DNA of 64,000 bases. Origin: CAYSBE01 sp046309355. Its GTDB lineage: Bacteria; Bacteroidota; Bacteroidia; UKL13-3. The notes under the pieces are model-generated. The model saw nothing but the letters and a program-made list of their open reading frames with translations, searched no databases and was not told the origin of the DNA. The DNA lies in the NCBI GenBank assembly GCA_046309355.1, contig JBKCPL010000062.1:1-64000 (forward strand). Reading direction: 5' to 3'. Every line of letters begins with the position of its first letter. Position 1 is the first letter of the stretch. Shown in pieces: positions 27,101 to 36,500 of this stretch. A program made the position numbers and the translations under genes.

Positions 27101-30100
27101 GTTAATGGAAATAACATCGCACCCATATCAACAACACCAGCCGGAAACCGTAAAATCAAAGCCCAATATTGTCTGCCTACTTATACGCTCGGATGTGCCA
27201 GTGATTTCATTTCTCGTGTCCGATTAGAAACTATTGATAATATTACAACCTGTAATTCGCAAGGTTTTTATACCTACTTTTCAAGTATTACACCTCCTAC
27301 ATTACTAGCCGGAAGAACATACACACTCAAATTAAATTTTAACAGTGAACCCAATCAGTTTGCACGAGCATGGGCTGACTGGAATGAAGATGGAGACTTT
27401 GTGGATTCAGGAGAAGACTTGGGTATTCAGACTCCTGCGAATGCAGGAACGGGTGGTATGGCTTCTATTACCTTCACTGTACCTTGTACCGCAACAAATT
27501 CTGTTACACGTTTGCGAATTCGTGGGGGCGATGATGCTCAACCGCAGGCTAATCAATCCTGCGGAGCATCATCCAATGCCTATGGCGAAGGTGAAGACTA
27601 TGACATAAATGTAGTTAGCGGAAACAGAGAGCATCTTGGTAATACTGCACTTCAACAAACAGGTGGAGCACCGGCCTCTACATTAAATACAGCCATCCTG
27701 CGTGTACCTGTAAAAGTAAAAGTAACAAACTGCAACCCGGGTGTAATCAATGAATTTCGATTCCGCACCACTGGAACAACCAATACAGCAGATATCCTAA
27801 ATGCTAAACTTTACAAAACAGGTTCGTCACCTGTATTCTCTGTTGCAAATCTTTTAGGCACTGTTGCTAGCCCATCAGGTGTATTTAGTTTTGTAGTTAA
27901 CGACTCAGCTGTAAACGACACCAATAACTATTGGTTAACGTATGACATTGCCTCGACAGCACCTAACGGCAATTTACTGGACGCAGTACTCGACAGTGTA
28001 CGTGTTTTTAACAGCTGGTTCATACCGGCAAATGGTAATCCATCCGGATCAAGGACTGTGGCTACGCCTATGTCATTTATAGGTGCAAGTGCTGTGCATC
28101 CTACACCTGATAGAGTGGAGAGGGGAAGCGCAAACAATCCGATGCTTCGCATGATGGTAAGAACAACAAGCTTTGGTGCACCGATTAATGCCACTCAATT
28201 TACCCTAAGCACAGCAGGCTCACAAAATACATTTTTCAATCTCGATAGTATAATAGTTTGGTATACCGGAAGCAACGCTGAATTCGAAAATCCGGTATTA
28301 TTCGGAGGCGTAGGAATGCAAACAGGTACATTTACAGTGAGTGGTATTCAAAGCTTGAATAATGATACAAATTACTTTTGGGTTACCTATAACATTCCTC
28401 CTTTTGCCAGTATAGGCGATACAATGGATGCGGAGTTTATCAATGTTACGATAGGTGGTACTTTGCAAACAACTTCTTCCGGAAACCCTGCAGGTTTTCG
28501 AATCATTCGTGCAGCCTATTGTGCTGCAGAAGCAGCCGGAGGAACAGATGCTGAAATTGTAGGCACATACATAGGGCCATTATCCAACGCATCGAACTGC
28601 TCTACGACCGGTGGGCCAGGATCTATTCAAAATTCGTACAGCAATTTCACTCAAATACTACCCGCTACTACTTTCATCATGGGCAAAACATATCCTTTTT
28701 CCATAAATACTTCTACATGTAACGGCAGTTTTGATGCGGTGTTGGGAATTTGGGTTGACCTGAATCAGGACGGTGATTTTAACGATGCCGGAGAAGAACT
28801 TCATATGTCACCAGTGTTTGCATACGGGGCTAATGTTATTCGTACCGGTACCATTACCATACCGTGCACTGCATTAAGCGGACGAACCCGGCTGCGAGTA
28901 ATCATGAATGAAACATCCAGTGGGCCTATATCTGCGTGCGGTAGTTATACCTTCGGTGAAACGGAGGACTATTTGATTAATTTGGTTAATGTGCCTACGA
29001 GTTACATAAGTAGTACCGTATTTCAGCAAAGCGGTTCGGCACCGTTTGGTGGTGTAGATGTGCCCGTACTTCGGGTACCTGTAGTAGCAAACGCCAATTC
29101 ATGTCAGCCGGGCACAATCACCCGATTATTCTTTACTACCGCTGGAACTACAACTACTTCTGATATTCTGAGTGCAAAACTTTATAAAACAGGAAGCAGC
29201 GCTACATTTAATACCAACACATTGCTAGGAACAGTAACATCACCCTCCGGATTATTCAGCTTTTTGTTAACTGACACTGTACTTGACGACACCAATAATT
29301 ACTGGCTTGCATACGATGTGTCTCTAACAGCAACCGGAAGCAATCTACTGGATGCAACATGCGACAGCATACTTGCATTCGGCTCGCGTTTCATTCCGGC
29401 TGTTACCAATCCTGCTGGTGCGCTTTCTGTAACTGCGCCTATGACGTTTGTTGATGCTAATGCCTTACATCCAACCCTGCAGGTTATAAACAGCCCGTCA
29501 GCCAATAACCAAATGTTACGAATTATGATTCGTATGTCGGCCACTGGTGCGCCTGTTCCTGTTTCTCAATTTAACTTGAGCACCAACGGTTCTCAAAATC
29601 CGCTTGTAAATGCCGATAGCATTATTGTTTGGTACACCGGTTCTGGTTCAGCATTCACCTCTCCTGTATTTTTTGGGGGTGTTGGTCCTCGAAGCGGTAA
29701 TTTCTCTATTACTGGATTACAGCCGCTGTTGAATGATACAAACTATTTTTGGATAACATACCGAGTACCACAAACTGCTATAATTGGCGATTCACTGGAT
29801 GCAGAGTTAATTAATATAGTCGTTAATGGTGTAATCAGAACACCAATTAACGGAGCTCCTGCCGGAAAACGAAGAATTAAAAACAGCTATTGTATTCCGG
29901 TTATTACTACCGGGTGCGGATTTGATATACTTGATTTGGTTACCACTACCGGTGCTACTACCAATCTAACGAATTCTTCCACCGGTTGTAACGGCAATCC
30001 AAATTCCTATCAGTTTAATACCTCGCAAACTCTCGTCATTACACAAGGTGCAACATTTACCATAAACCTGCGAGCCGATGGCGATATGGAAGGTTTGGCA

Positions 30101-31705
30101 GCATGGATTGATTACAATGATGACGGTGACTTTGACGATCCTGATGAATTCATCGCCACCTTTGCTCCCAGTATGGGTGTAGTGAATTCATCGCCTGTTA
30201 CAGTACCGCTGCAAACGATTACAGGCATAACACTGCGTATGCGTGTTCGCGCTATCTTTAACACACTCATTGGTGCTTCACAATCGTGCACGGCAGTGCA
30301 GTGGGGTGAAACGGAAGATTTTCAGGTACAAATTTTACCTGCACCTACACCTACCACGTATGTTTGGAATCAAACAACACCGGCTAACTTCAATACAGCT
30401 TCAAACTGGACACCGGCCAGAGCAGCTACTAATTTAAACGACCGACTTGTATTTAACTCGGGTGGTGTAGTAACAGTAAACACATTGCCCACGCAGCGTG
30501 TAGCAAGTCTCGAACTGCTTAATGGAACAACGCTGCAGTTGCAATCAACGTCACAAAACACATTGACTGCAACCGATTCACTATACTTAACTTCGGGTAA
30601 AGTTGTTACAGATGCGAACACCAATATGTGCATCGGACGCAGAAATTTTGCCGGTGTACTAACCGGATCTGGATATGTGAACGGTATTTTAGTAAGATGG
30701 ATAACAGGTACAGGCACCTACACGTTCCCGATTTATGACATGGATACTAACCGTCAGGTTACTGTGATCGTAACAGCAGCACCTACCGAGCCAGGCACTT
30801 TGGCCGCTCGTTTTGTTCGCGGACAACCGTCAACCAACGGGTTGCCATTAACAGATGGCAGTATTCTGGTGAATCGTGTGGCACAAAACGGTGTATGGCG
30901 CTTAACATCCGGGAATAATCTTGGATCGTTACAATATAATCTGACCGTTCGTGCAGATTCGTTTGCCGGTGTATACAATGTTGCCGGTTTAAGTCTGTTG
31001 CGTAGAGACAATAATACTGCGGCATGGACAGTGAGCGGAAACTATGTAGCTGCTACCGGCAGTAGGTATACGCCACTGGTTAGTCGTACCAATCTTTCTA
31101 GTCTTGGTGAATTTACCTTGGGCAGCGATACTGCAATGAATCCGCTACCGGTTGAGTGGCTTAAATTTACAGGACACGTTTCGCACACGCATGCGGTATT
31201 GCGATGGGCTACCGCTACCGAAAAAAATAACAGCCACTTTATTGTTCAACGTTCGGCAGATGCAGTAAACTTTACCACCATAGGATACGTGAAAGGAAAA
31301 GGAAATTCGGTATCCGTGACTGATTATGAATATACGGATGACCAGGTTTTCACGCAAACACCATCTGCATACTACCGACTGATACAAGAAGACCTAGACG
31401 GCACACAATCGTTTAGCAGAATTATTTATTTGACGGCCACACCACAAAACGAGCTATTACAGGTTATTCCCAATCCATTCAACAAAGCACCTGATATGGT
31501 ATTTAGCAGTGCAACGAATGAAACAGTTGCCGTGTTGATTACCGACATCAGCGGACGAACACTCGCCACACAAACTGTGTATGTGCAGGAAGGAATAAAC
31601 CGCATACAAGTATCATCTGTAAGCACACTGCCCGCAGGCATTTATTTCATATCACTGAGTGGAGTTGAAAGCAGAACCTGCAGGGTTATCAAACTTCACG
31701 ATTAA
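24119..31705 (+). CDS. Giant T9SS cargo with BNR_assoc_N and GEVED modules (paralog 2)
   Basis: 2528 aa from the ATG at 24119, which starts a proper signal peptide (NTGIKILFTVILLSFG, ending VEAQ). The domain order copies paralog 1: jelly roll (AESFEN, APAGWSQ), G8-like SGNWNLPANWVGG, six BNR_assoc_N-like domains with three GEVED domains, TASNWTP block, Fn3-like cassette (TATEKNNSHF) and T9SS sorting domain (IPNPFNK to RVIKLHD). The first and third GEVED domains begin with a different cysteine pattern (YCLPTYTLGC, YCIPVITTGC) from those of paralog 1, while the second is of the paralog-1 type. The gene arose by duplication of a whole 7.6-kb gene, followed by divergence or module exchange. Likely surface-attached; ligand unknown. 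Confidence 0.85.
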   Translation: MNTGIKILFTVILLSFGLKPVEAQVYLAESFENAFTGNPAAPAGWSQSRIRPVVTSAERDWVRNTFSVGAWAITGGTLPPSPGAFHGNSVLFLQDIGFGGAASPLTERRISSPAMNLSTATSPYVRFYLFYPQDPCLNINLRVVISPDNGTTWHTLSNIMSGLNTTTSPNQWAKINVPIPARYRTTQTRVGFATVNRNGANNIFIDSVSVLEYTPTTITSAASGNWNLPANWVGGVVPTSDHNVVISSGHTITVTVGLASGGVRCQNLTINSGGTLTYGANGSQLLQVFGDVTVSGTLSALNATNGRILYVGKNFTINTGGVATFNTGNSTLGTSAPLANLPLNTSGIVFCNSDSATFTNAGTLAGSRVNNIWHLGSNDAVFRYNDSVSVPLTFTLINGRVDANSRLTLGNAAVANTVNYVWRTNGSFTSAPVFNNTNINIRWMLYLSVFQSTVTPTTLIAGEEHRNNSGRVIEGYLTMNTHNNVELQYPLSFSALHTPFLQLQRGILLTSQANPLIFSSNYAGTTALAPSTINPNPTNHGSYVVGSIQINRPTTGNLQVSLPFGIGSAFNGIAPNGNQARTITINPGTNWNGESFLCTYSSGNATSRNVTGNLTTTMSNKMLRIQPLNGDLPTNTVVSLTAINYPFGNSDSLVGQQGQMFVVQGNSPNGPWVQRSSTNGLVSPFVSNTLYTLNTAATSPGPISPLSSNGQYFRFATSAPVMQYTSSSAQRVTGNVSVGTANMPMLRIRVDISGIVPINITGLNLSTAGTSNTAAIANVKVFYTGTDSTFNTLLPFGNPVATPSGAFTVSGNSQLRTGANFFWIAYDVATGAAQGDSLIVQCSSVIVADTARTVTMPNASFRIVGTSMAFISANAFQTVTSKVFTGSFNNEILRLEVLMSDTGAPVPITQMQFRTLGSANPLTNITTATVYYTGGSAVFSPNIPLGNFSSPNDTFIVSGQLNLRNGMNYFWLAYDISSTASITDSVDGVFISLGVNGNNIAPISTTPAGNRKIKAQYCLPTYTLGCASDFISRVRLETIDNITTCNSQGFYTYFSSITPPTLLAGRTYTLKLNFNSEPNQFARAWADWNEDGDFVDSGEDLGIQTPANAGTGGMASITFTVPCTATNSVTRLRIRGGDDAQPQANQSCGASSNAYGEGEDYDINVVSGNREHLGNTALQQTGGAPASTLNTAILRVPVKVKVTNCNPGVINEFRFRTTGTTNTADILNAKLYKTGSSPVFSVANLLGTVASPSGVFSFVVNDSAVNDTNNYWLTYDIASTAPNGNLLDAVLDSVRVFNSWFIPANGNPSGSRTVATPMSFIGASAVHPTPDRVERGSANNPMLRMMVRTTSFGAPINATQFTLSTAGSQNTFFNLDSIIVWYTGSNAEFENPVLFGGVGMQTGTFTVSGIQSLNNDTNYFWVTYNIPPFASIGDTMDAEFINVTIGGTLQTTSSGNPAGFRIIRAAYCAAEAAGGTDAEIVGTYIGPLSNASNCSTTGGPGSIQNSYSNFTQILPATTFIMGKTYPFSINTSTCNGSFDAVLGIWVDLNQDGDFNDAGEELHMSPVFAYGANVIRTGTITIPCTALSGRTRLRVIMNETSSGPISACGSYTFGETEDYLINLVNVPTSYISSTVFQQSGSAPFGGVDVPVLRVPVVANANSCQPGTITRLFFTTAGTTTTSDILSAKLYKTGSSATFNTNTLLGTVTSPSGLFSFLLTDTVLDDTNNYWLAYDVSLTATGSNLLDATCDSILAFGSRFIPAVTNPAGALSVTAPMTFVDANALHPTLQVINSPSANNQMLRIMIRMSATGAPVPVSQFNLSTNGSQNPLVNADSIIVWYTGSGSAFTSPVFFGGVGPRSGNFSITGLQPLLNDTNYFWITYRVPQTAIIGDSLDAELINIVVNGVIRTPINGAPAGKRRIKNSYCIPVITTGCGFDILDLVTTTGATTNLTNSSTGCNGNPNSYQFNTSQTLVITQGATFTINLRADGDMEGLAAWIDYNDDGDFDDPDEFIATFAPSMGVVNSSPVTVPLQTITGITLRMRVRAIFNTLIGASQSCTAVQWGETEDFQVQILPAPTPTTYVWNQTTPANFNTASNWTPARAATNLNDRLVFNSGGVVTVNTLPTQRVASLELLNGTTLQLQSTSQNTLTATDSLYLTSGKVVTDANTNMCIGRRNFAGVLTGSGYVNGILVRWITGTGTYTFPIYDMDTNRQVTVIVTAAPTEPGTLAARFVRGQPSTNGLPLTDGSILVNRVAQNGVWRLTSGNNLGSLQYNLTVRADSFAGVYNVAGLSLLRRDNNTAAWTVSGNYVAATGSRYTPLVSRTNLSSLGEFTLGSDTAMNPLPVEWLKFTGHVSHTHAVLRWATATEKNNSHFIVQRSADAVNFTTIGYVKGKGNSVSVTDYEYTDDQVFTQTPSAYYRLIQEDLDGTQSFSRIIYLTATPQNELLQVIPNPFNKAPDMVFSSATNETVAVLITDISGRTLATQTVYVQEGINRIQVSSVSTLPAGIYFISLSGVESRTCRVIKLHD
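26281..30345 (+). repeat. Three long in-frame module repeats in paralog 2
   Basis: GEVED end motifs occur at 27584 (GEGED), 28955 (GETED) and 30305 (GETED), with periods of 1371 and 1350 bases. The unit layout equals that of paralog 1. Units here are more diverged from each other than units 2 and 3 of paralog 1. Confidence 0.8.
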
Positions 31706-31725
31706 TACTAATCGGAGATTATTAC

Positions 31726-31757
31726 AAAGGAGGTCCAGTAATTGACCTCCTTTTTTT
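31726..31757 (+). terminator. Terminator after giant paralog 2
   Basis: A 10-bp stem (31726-31735 with 31744-31753) with an 8-base loop and a T run to 31757, 21 bases past the stop. Confidence 0.85.
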
Positions 31758-31772
31758 ATGCCTGCTGGGTAT

Positions 31773-31780
31773 TACATTTG
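31773..31780 (+). promoter_or_regulatory. -7 box before ftcD
   Basis: TACATTTG, an exact TAnnTTTG match, lies 24 bases before the ftcD ATG and just after the preceding terminator. The -33 position is only T-rich. It supports the start at 31805. Confidence 0.45.
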
Positions 31781-31804
31781 AATCCGAATAATTGTGTAAA
31801 GTAT

Positions 31805-33499
31805 ATGGAAAATACAACTCAGCTTATTGAATGTGTTCCCAATTTCAGTGAGGGAAAAGATATGTCAGTTATACAGCAAATAACAGATGCCATACAATCT
31901 GTTGAAGGAGTGAAGTTGCTTGATGTTGATCCGGGTAAGGCTACTAACCGCACTGTAGTTACCTTTGTAGGACCTCCGCAGGCTGTAGTGGATGCTGCGT
32001 TTTTAGGCATTCAAAAAGCTGCTGAACTCATTGACATGAGTAAACACACAGGCGAACATCCGCGAATGGGTGCAACTGATGTATGCCCACTCATACCTGT
32101 ATCCGGTATAAGCATGGAAGAAACTGCACAGTGGTCGCATAAACTGGCTGAACGTGTCGGAAATGAACTCTCCATACCCGTCTATTTGTACGAATATGCT
32201 CAAGCCAATGAGGCACGTAAAAACTTATCGGTGATACGAGCCGGAGAATACGAAGGCTTCTTCGATAAAATAAAACTACCTGAATGGAAACCCGATTTTG
32301 GCCCTTCTCAATTTCCTGCCAAAACCGGTGCAACAGTTATAGGTGCACGTGATTTTTTAATTGCTTACAACGTAAACCTGAATACATCCTCTGTACGTTT
32401 GGCGAACTCTGTTGCCTTTGATGTGCGTGAGGCTGGTCGGGTAAAACGTGAAGGCAATCCTATAACCGGCAAAGTGGTAAAAGACGAACAGGGCAATGAT
32501 GTGCGCATACCCGGCAGTTGTAAGGCTGTAAAAGCGATAGGCTGGTATATTGAGGAATATGGTGTTGCACAGATTTCGATGAATCTTACCAATTACAAAA
32601 TCACTCCATTGCATATTGCTTTTGATGAAGTATGTAAAAGTGCAACGCAAAGAGGACTTCGGGTTACCGGCTCGGAACTGGTGGGATTAATACCGCTTAA
32701 AGCTATGCTGGATGCAGGCAACTATTTTCTTAAAAAACAAGGTCGTTCAACAGGAGTTAGCGAGCACGAACTGATTCATATAGCCATTAAATCGCTGGGA
32801 CTAGCAGAGCTTGGGCCATTTGACGCAGATAAAAAGATCATAGAATACCGCATGCGGGACACTGCGAAAGAGAAATTGATATCGATGAATCTGAAATCAT
32901 TTGCCAATGAAACAGCCAGCGATAGTCCTGCCCCTGGTGGAGGGTCCATAAGCGCTTATACAGGTTCGCTGGGTGCTGCATTGGGCACCATGGTAGCTAA
33001 TTTGTCGGCCGGTAAACGTGGGTGGGAAGATCAAACTCCGTACTTCAGTGACTGGGCTGAAAAGGGGCAACAACAAAAAGATGCCTTATTGAAATTAGTG
33101 GATGAGGATACACATGCCTTCAATCGCATCATGAATGCCTTTGGCATGCCCAAAACGACTGATGACGAAAAGAAAATACGTGCTCATGCCATAGAAGAAG
33201 CCACGAAATATGCATGCGAAATTCCTCTACAGATTATGAAAGCGGCATACCATACGTTACCTCTTTTGGCTGCAATGGTCGATAAAGGAAATCCAAATTC
33301 AATAACAGATGCGGGTGTAGGTGCACTGTGCGTAAAAACAGCCGTTCGTGGCGCTTATTTCAATGTGTTGGTTAATGCCAAGGGGTTAAAAGACCGCGCT
33401 TATGCAGAAAAAATCATAGCTGAGGCAAAAAATATAGTAGAAAAAAATCATGCAGAGGCAGATGCGATAGCAGCAAAGGTGGAATCAGCTATTTTGTAA
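31805..33499 (+). CDS. ftcD: Glutamate formimidoyltransferase / formimidoyl-THF cyclodeaminase
   Basis: 564 aa, bifunctional length. The formiminotransferase part (about 1-330) has ECVPNFSEG (residues 9-17) and HTGEHPRMGATD with the catalytic His. The cyclodeaminase part (about 360-564) has DSPAPGGGSISAYTGSLGAALG. The enzyme moves the formimino group from N-formimino-L-glutamate (histidine breakdown) to tetrahydrofolate, then releases ammonia to give methenyl-THF. No hut genes lie next to it. The open frame reaches back to 31742, but that stretch is the preceding terminator and promoter, so the ATG at 31805 is the start. Cytoplasmic. Confidence 0.92.
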   Translation: MENTTQLIECVPNFSEGKDMSVIQQITDAIQSVEGVKLLDVDPGKATNRTVVTFVGPPQAVVDAAFLGIQKAAELIDMSKHTGEHPRMGATDVCPLIPVSGISMEETAQWSHKLAERVGNELSIPVYLYEYAQANEARKNLSVIRAGEYEGFFDKIKLPEWKPDFGPSQFPAKTGATVIGARDFLIAYNVNLNTSSVRLANSVAFDVREAGRVKREGNPITGKVVKDEQGNDVRIPGSCKAVKAIGWYIEEYGVAQISMNLTNYKITPLHIAFDEVCKSATQRGLRVTGSELVGLIPLKAMLDAGNYFLKKQGRSTGVSEHELIHIAIKSLGLAELGPFDADKKIIEYRMRDTAKEKLISMNLKSFANETASDSPAPGGGSISAYTGSLGAALGTMVANLSAGKRGWEDQTPYFSDWAEKGQQQKDALLKLVDEDTHAFNRIMNAFGMPKTTDDEKKIRAHAIEEATKYACEIPLQIMKAAYHTLPLLAAMVDKGNPNSITDAGVGALCVKTAVRGAYFNVLVNAKGLKDRAYAEKIIAEAKNIVEKNHAEADAIAAKVESAIL

Positions 33500-33507
33500 A
33501 TAGTTTA

Positions 33508-33537
33508 TTTGTTTTCCCCATTTATTCTGTAATTTTA
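33508..33537 (+). promoter_or_regulatory. Promoter before LamG T9SS cargo
   Basis: TTTG (33508-33511), 18 bases, then TAATTTTA (33530-33537), one mismatch from TAnnTTTG. It sits 26 bases before the ATG. Confidence 0.4.
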
Positions 33538-33562
33538 CGTACCAATTAAACCACGTCAAGTT

Positions 33563-36500
33563 ATGGAAAAAAAAGTACTCCTCCGTCTCGTGCTGGCAAT
33601 GTTGACTTTAGCAGTAAGTCAATATACAAATGCTCAGCTTACCACCAATTATCCGGCCTCTAATCATATCGTAGTCACGGGTACGCCTTACACCGACCTG
33701 GGAACTACGGGTAGTATTATCAGCACACTAAACACAGATGATGCGTTGTCATCGGCTGTGCCCATCGGTTTCTCATTTACATTTAATGGTGCCAGTTACA
33801 CCGAATTTATTTTGTCAACGAATGGATTTATAAAAATGGGTAACGTAGCACCATCATCGGCTGCCCTTTTTTATGCCGGACCGCAAAGCTCGGGTGCCGG
33901 TACAGGTGGGGCAGCGAATAGCACCAATACACTTGATACTGCTTTAATCATTCCATTTAATCACGATCTTATAGGAGCAAGTGGTGCAGAATACCGTGTA
34001 AGTACAACGGGTAGTGTGGGTTCGCGTATCTGTACTATACAATTTAAGAATCTAACCGAAAAAAATACAACTATCGCTATTCAGTACGCTATTATTAATT
34101 TCCAAATCAAGCTATACGAGGGTACAAATGTTATTGACTTTGTATGGGGGCCATTTACTGCTAGTACAAACACTTCAGCTTTTCGCAGTGCGTTGTGCGG
34201 TTTAAAAGGCAGCGGAGCAACGGCTACAAATTTATTAACCGTAACTAAAGGAAGCGTAACTGCATGGAACCTGCCTACTTTTCAAAATGGAAATTATACC
34301 GGCAACGCATTAAATTACGGAAACAATGTCGGTTCTACAAGACCCCTTCCGGTAGCCGGTACTATATATCGTTTTATACCTGTTTATGCCAATGATATAG
34401 CCGTACGCCAAGTTTATACCTTAGGTAAAATGCCTAAAGCGTATACATCACCTCACTTTGTGCGTGCAGCCATTCGCAATAGCGGAACTTCAGCTAGTAC
34501 AGGATTCTACATCAAACTGCAGGTAACAGGTGCAAATCCGTTTATAGACAGTTTACTGGTTACCGGTATGAATCCGAATGTCGATACGATTGTGACCTTT
34601 GCCGGACACAGTCCTACAACAAACGGATACGATACGGTGAGGGTATTTGTTGACCCCGATGACAATTCTTTTAACAACAGCCGTATTTCAATACGAGATG
34701 TTAACAACGTGATTTATTCATATGCCGACCCTTCTGTTCCATCGGCAGGCGGTGTAGGTTTTACCGGAGCAAGTGGTGATTTTGTGGCAAAATTCCCTTA
34801 CTCGGGTGTAATCAACGCTATTAATCAGGTGGGTGTTAATTTTAACACAGGTGGAAATACATTGCGTATTGGCATTTGGAACAGAAATACCGGAACCGGA
34901 TTGCCCGGCACGCTGCTGTGGCAGTCGTCTCCATTTGTAACTATAGCCGGCCTCAATACCATCCCGGTTAATCCTCCCGTGGCGATTTCCGATACCTTCT
35001 TTGTGGGCGTAATTCAAATCGGAACGGTGAATGCCGCATTCTCTTTTCAAAATGAAAACCCCATACGAAATCAAACATTTTATTACACCTCTCCCACCGG
35101 AACAAGTTCGTGGATTGACTTTTTTGCGACAGCCAGTGCATTTAGGTTCATGATCGAGCCACGCTTGCAATCGCCAGATGATATGGGAGTAACTGATATT
35201 CTATATCCATGCCCTGTATTGCCTGCGGGCCAGCCAGCCATCATTCCCAGTGTGCGAATATTTAACTATGGCGCACTGGCTCAAACAGCTGTAAAAATTA
35301 AATGTGCTATTTTCAATGCAACAGGTAACCGTGTGTATATCGACTCAACCACGACTGGTACAGTAAACTCAGGCAATTATAGTATCATCAATTTTACGGA
35401 TACGTTTTCTACCTTTACACCGGGTAATTATACGATTAAATCGTGGAGTGAGTTGATAGGTGATGGGTCTCTGGTAAACGACACCGCCACATCGCTTCTC
35501 ACCATTACGAATATTCCCAACATAAAATCAGCAGGTACATTTCTGAATTTTGATGGTGCCGATGACCATATTGTGGTTGCCAATAATCCGTCTATTTCAC
35601 CCGCTGCAGAATTGAGTATTGAAGCCTGGATTAATCCGACTAACTTTATCACTAACCGCACCATTGTTTCTAAGGACTCTGCTGGGTTGAACCGTTCTTA
35701 CCGGTTATTTATTAACACAACAGGGAATCTGGTATTTACCGTAAACACCTCATCAGGTTTGGCAACAGCTGTTTCTTCTACCATCATTCCTACAGCCAGC
35801 TGGACACACGTTGCAGCAACCTTTGACGGTGCCAACCTGCGTTTGTATGTAAACGGAGATACAGCCGGTGCATCTATTCAAATTGGAACTATAAACTCAT
35901 CAACAACCGGGCTATATGTTGGGAAAAATGGCCCCTCGGTGAACGAGTTATGGGTAGGCGGAATCGATGAATTAAAAATTTGGAACATAGCATTAACCGA
36001 AAGCGAAATACGCAGACGCATGCATACCCGATTACCCAATTTAGCCAGCACAAATCTTCGCTTGTATTTCCGTTTTGACGAGGGTCTCAACAATCCCATA
36101 TTATCTGATGCATCAGGCAACTGCAATAGCGGAACCACGGTAAACATGGACGTACAAAATTCTACTACCGCTCCTGCAGTATTTATTTCAACCATACCCA
36201 TTGGTACACCTGCGGTTGTTGATACACTCATTGGCGGTTCGGGTACCTATGTATTAACTGGGGGTGCGCTAAACATGAATTTCTTTAACTACCTGGGGTC
36301 TGAAAATTATGTATTGCATAAATTTGATACGGTGTACAGCACGTTGCCAACTGTAAATCCCGGTGGAGTAACTGCTTCCACTCCGCTTACATGGATTCTG
36401 TACCGATATGGTCTTGCAACGTATGACAGTATTTACGCCAGTTTCTTATTGGGTCCGGGTTACATACTGGGTACCGGTACCGTTAATGACATACATCTAT

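Noticed and set aside
34718..35170. 150-codon leftward open frame inside the LamG cargo gene
   Set aside because: Fully contained in a gene with signal peptide, LamG and sorting domain; composition is not protein-like.
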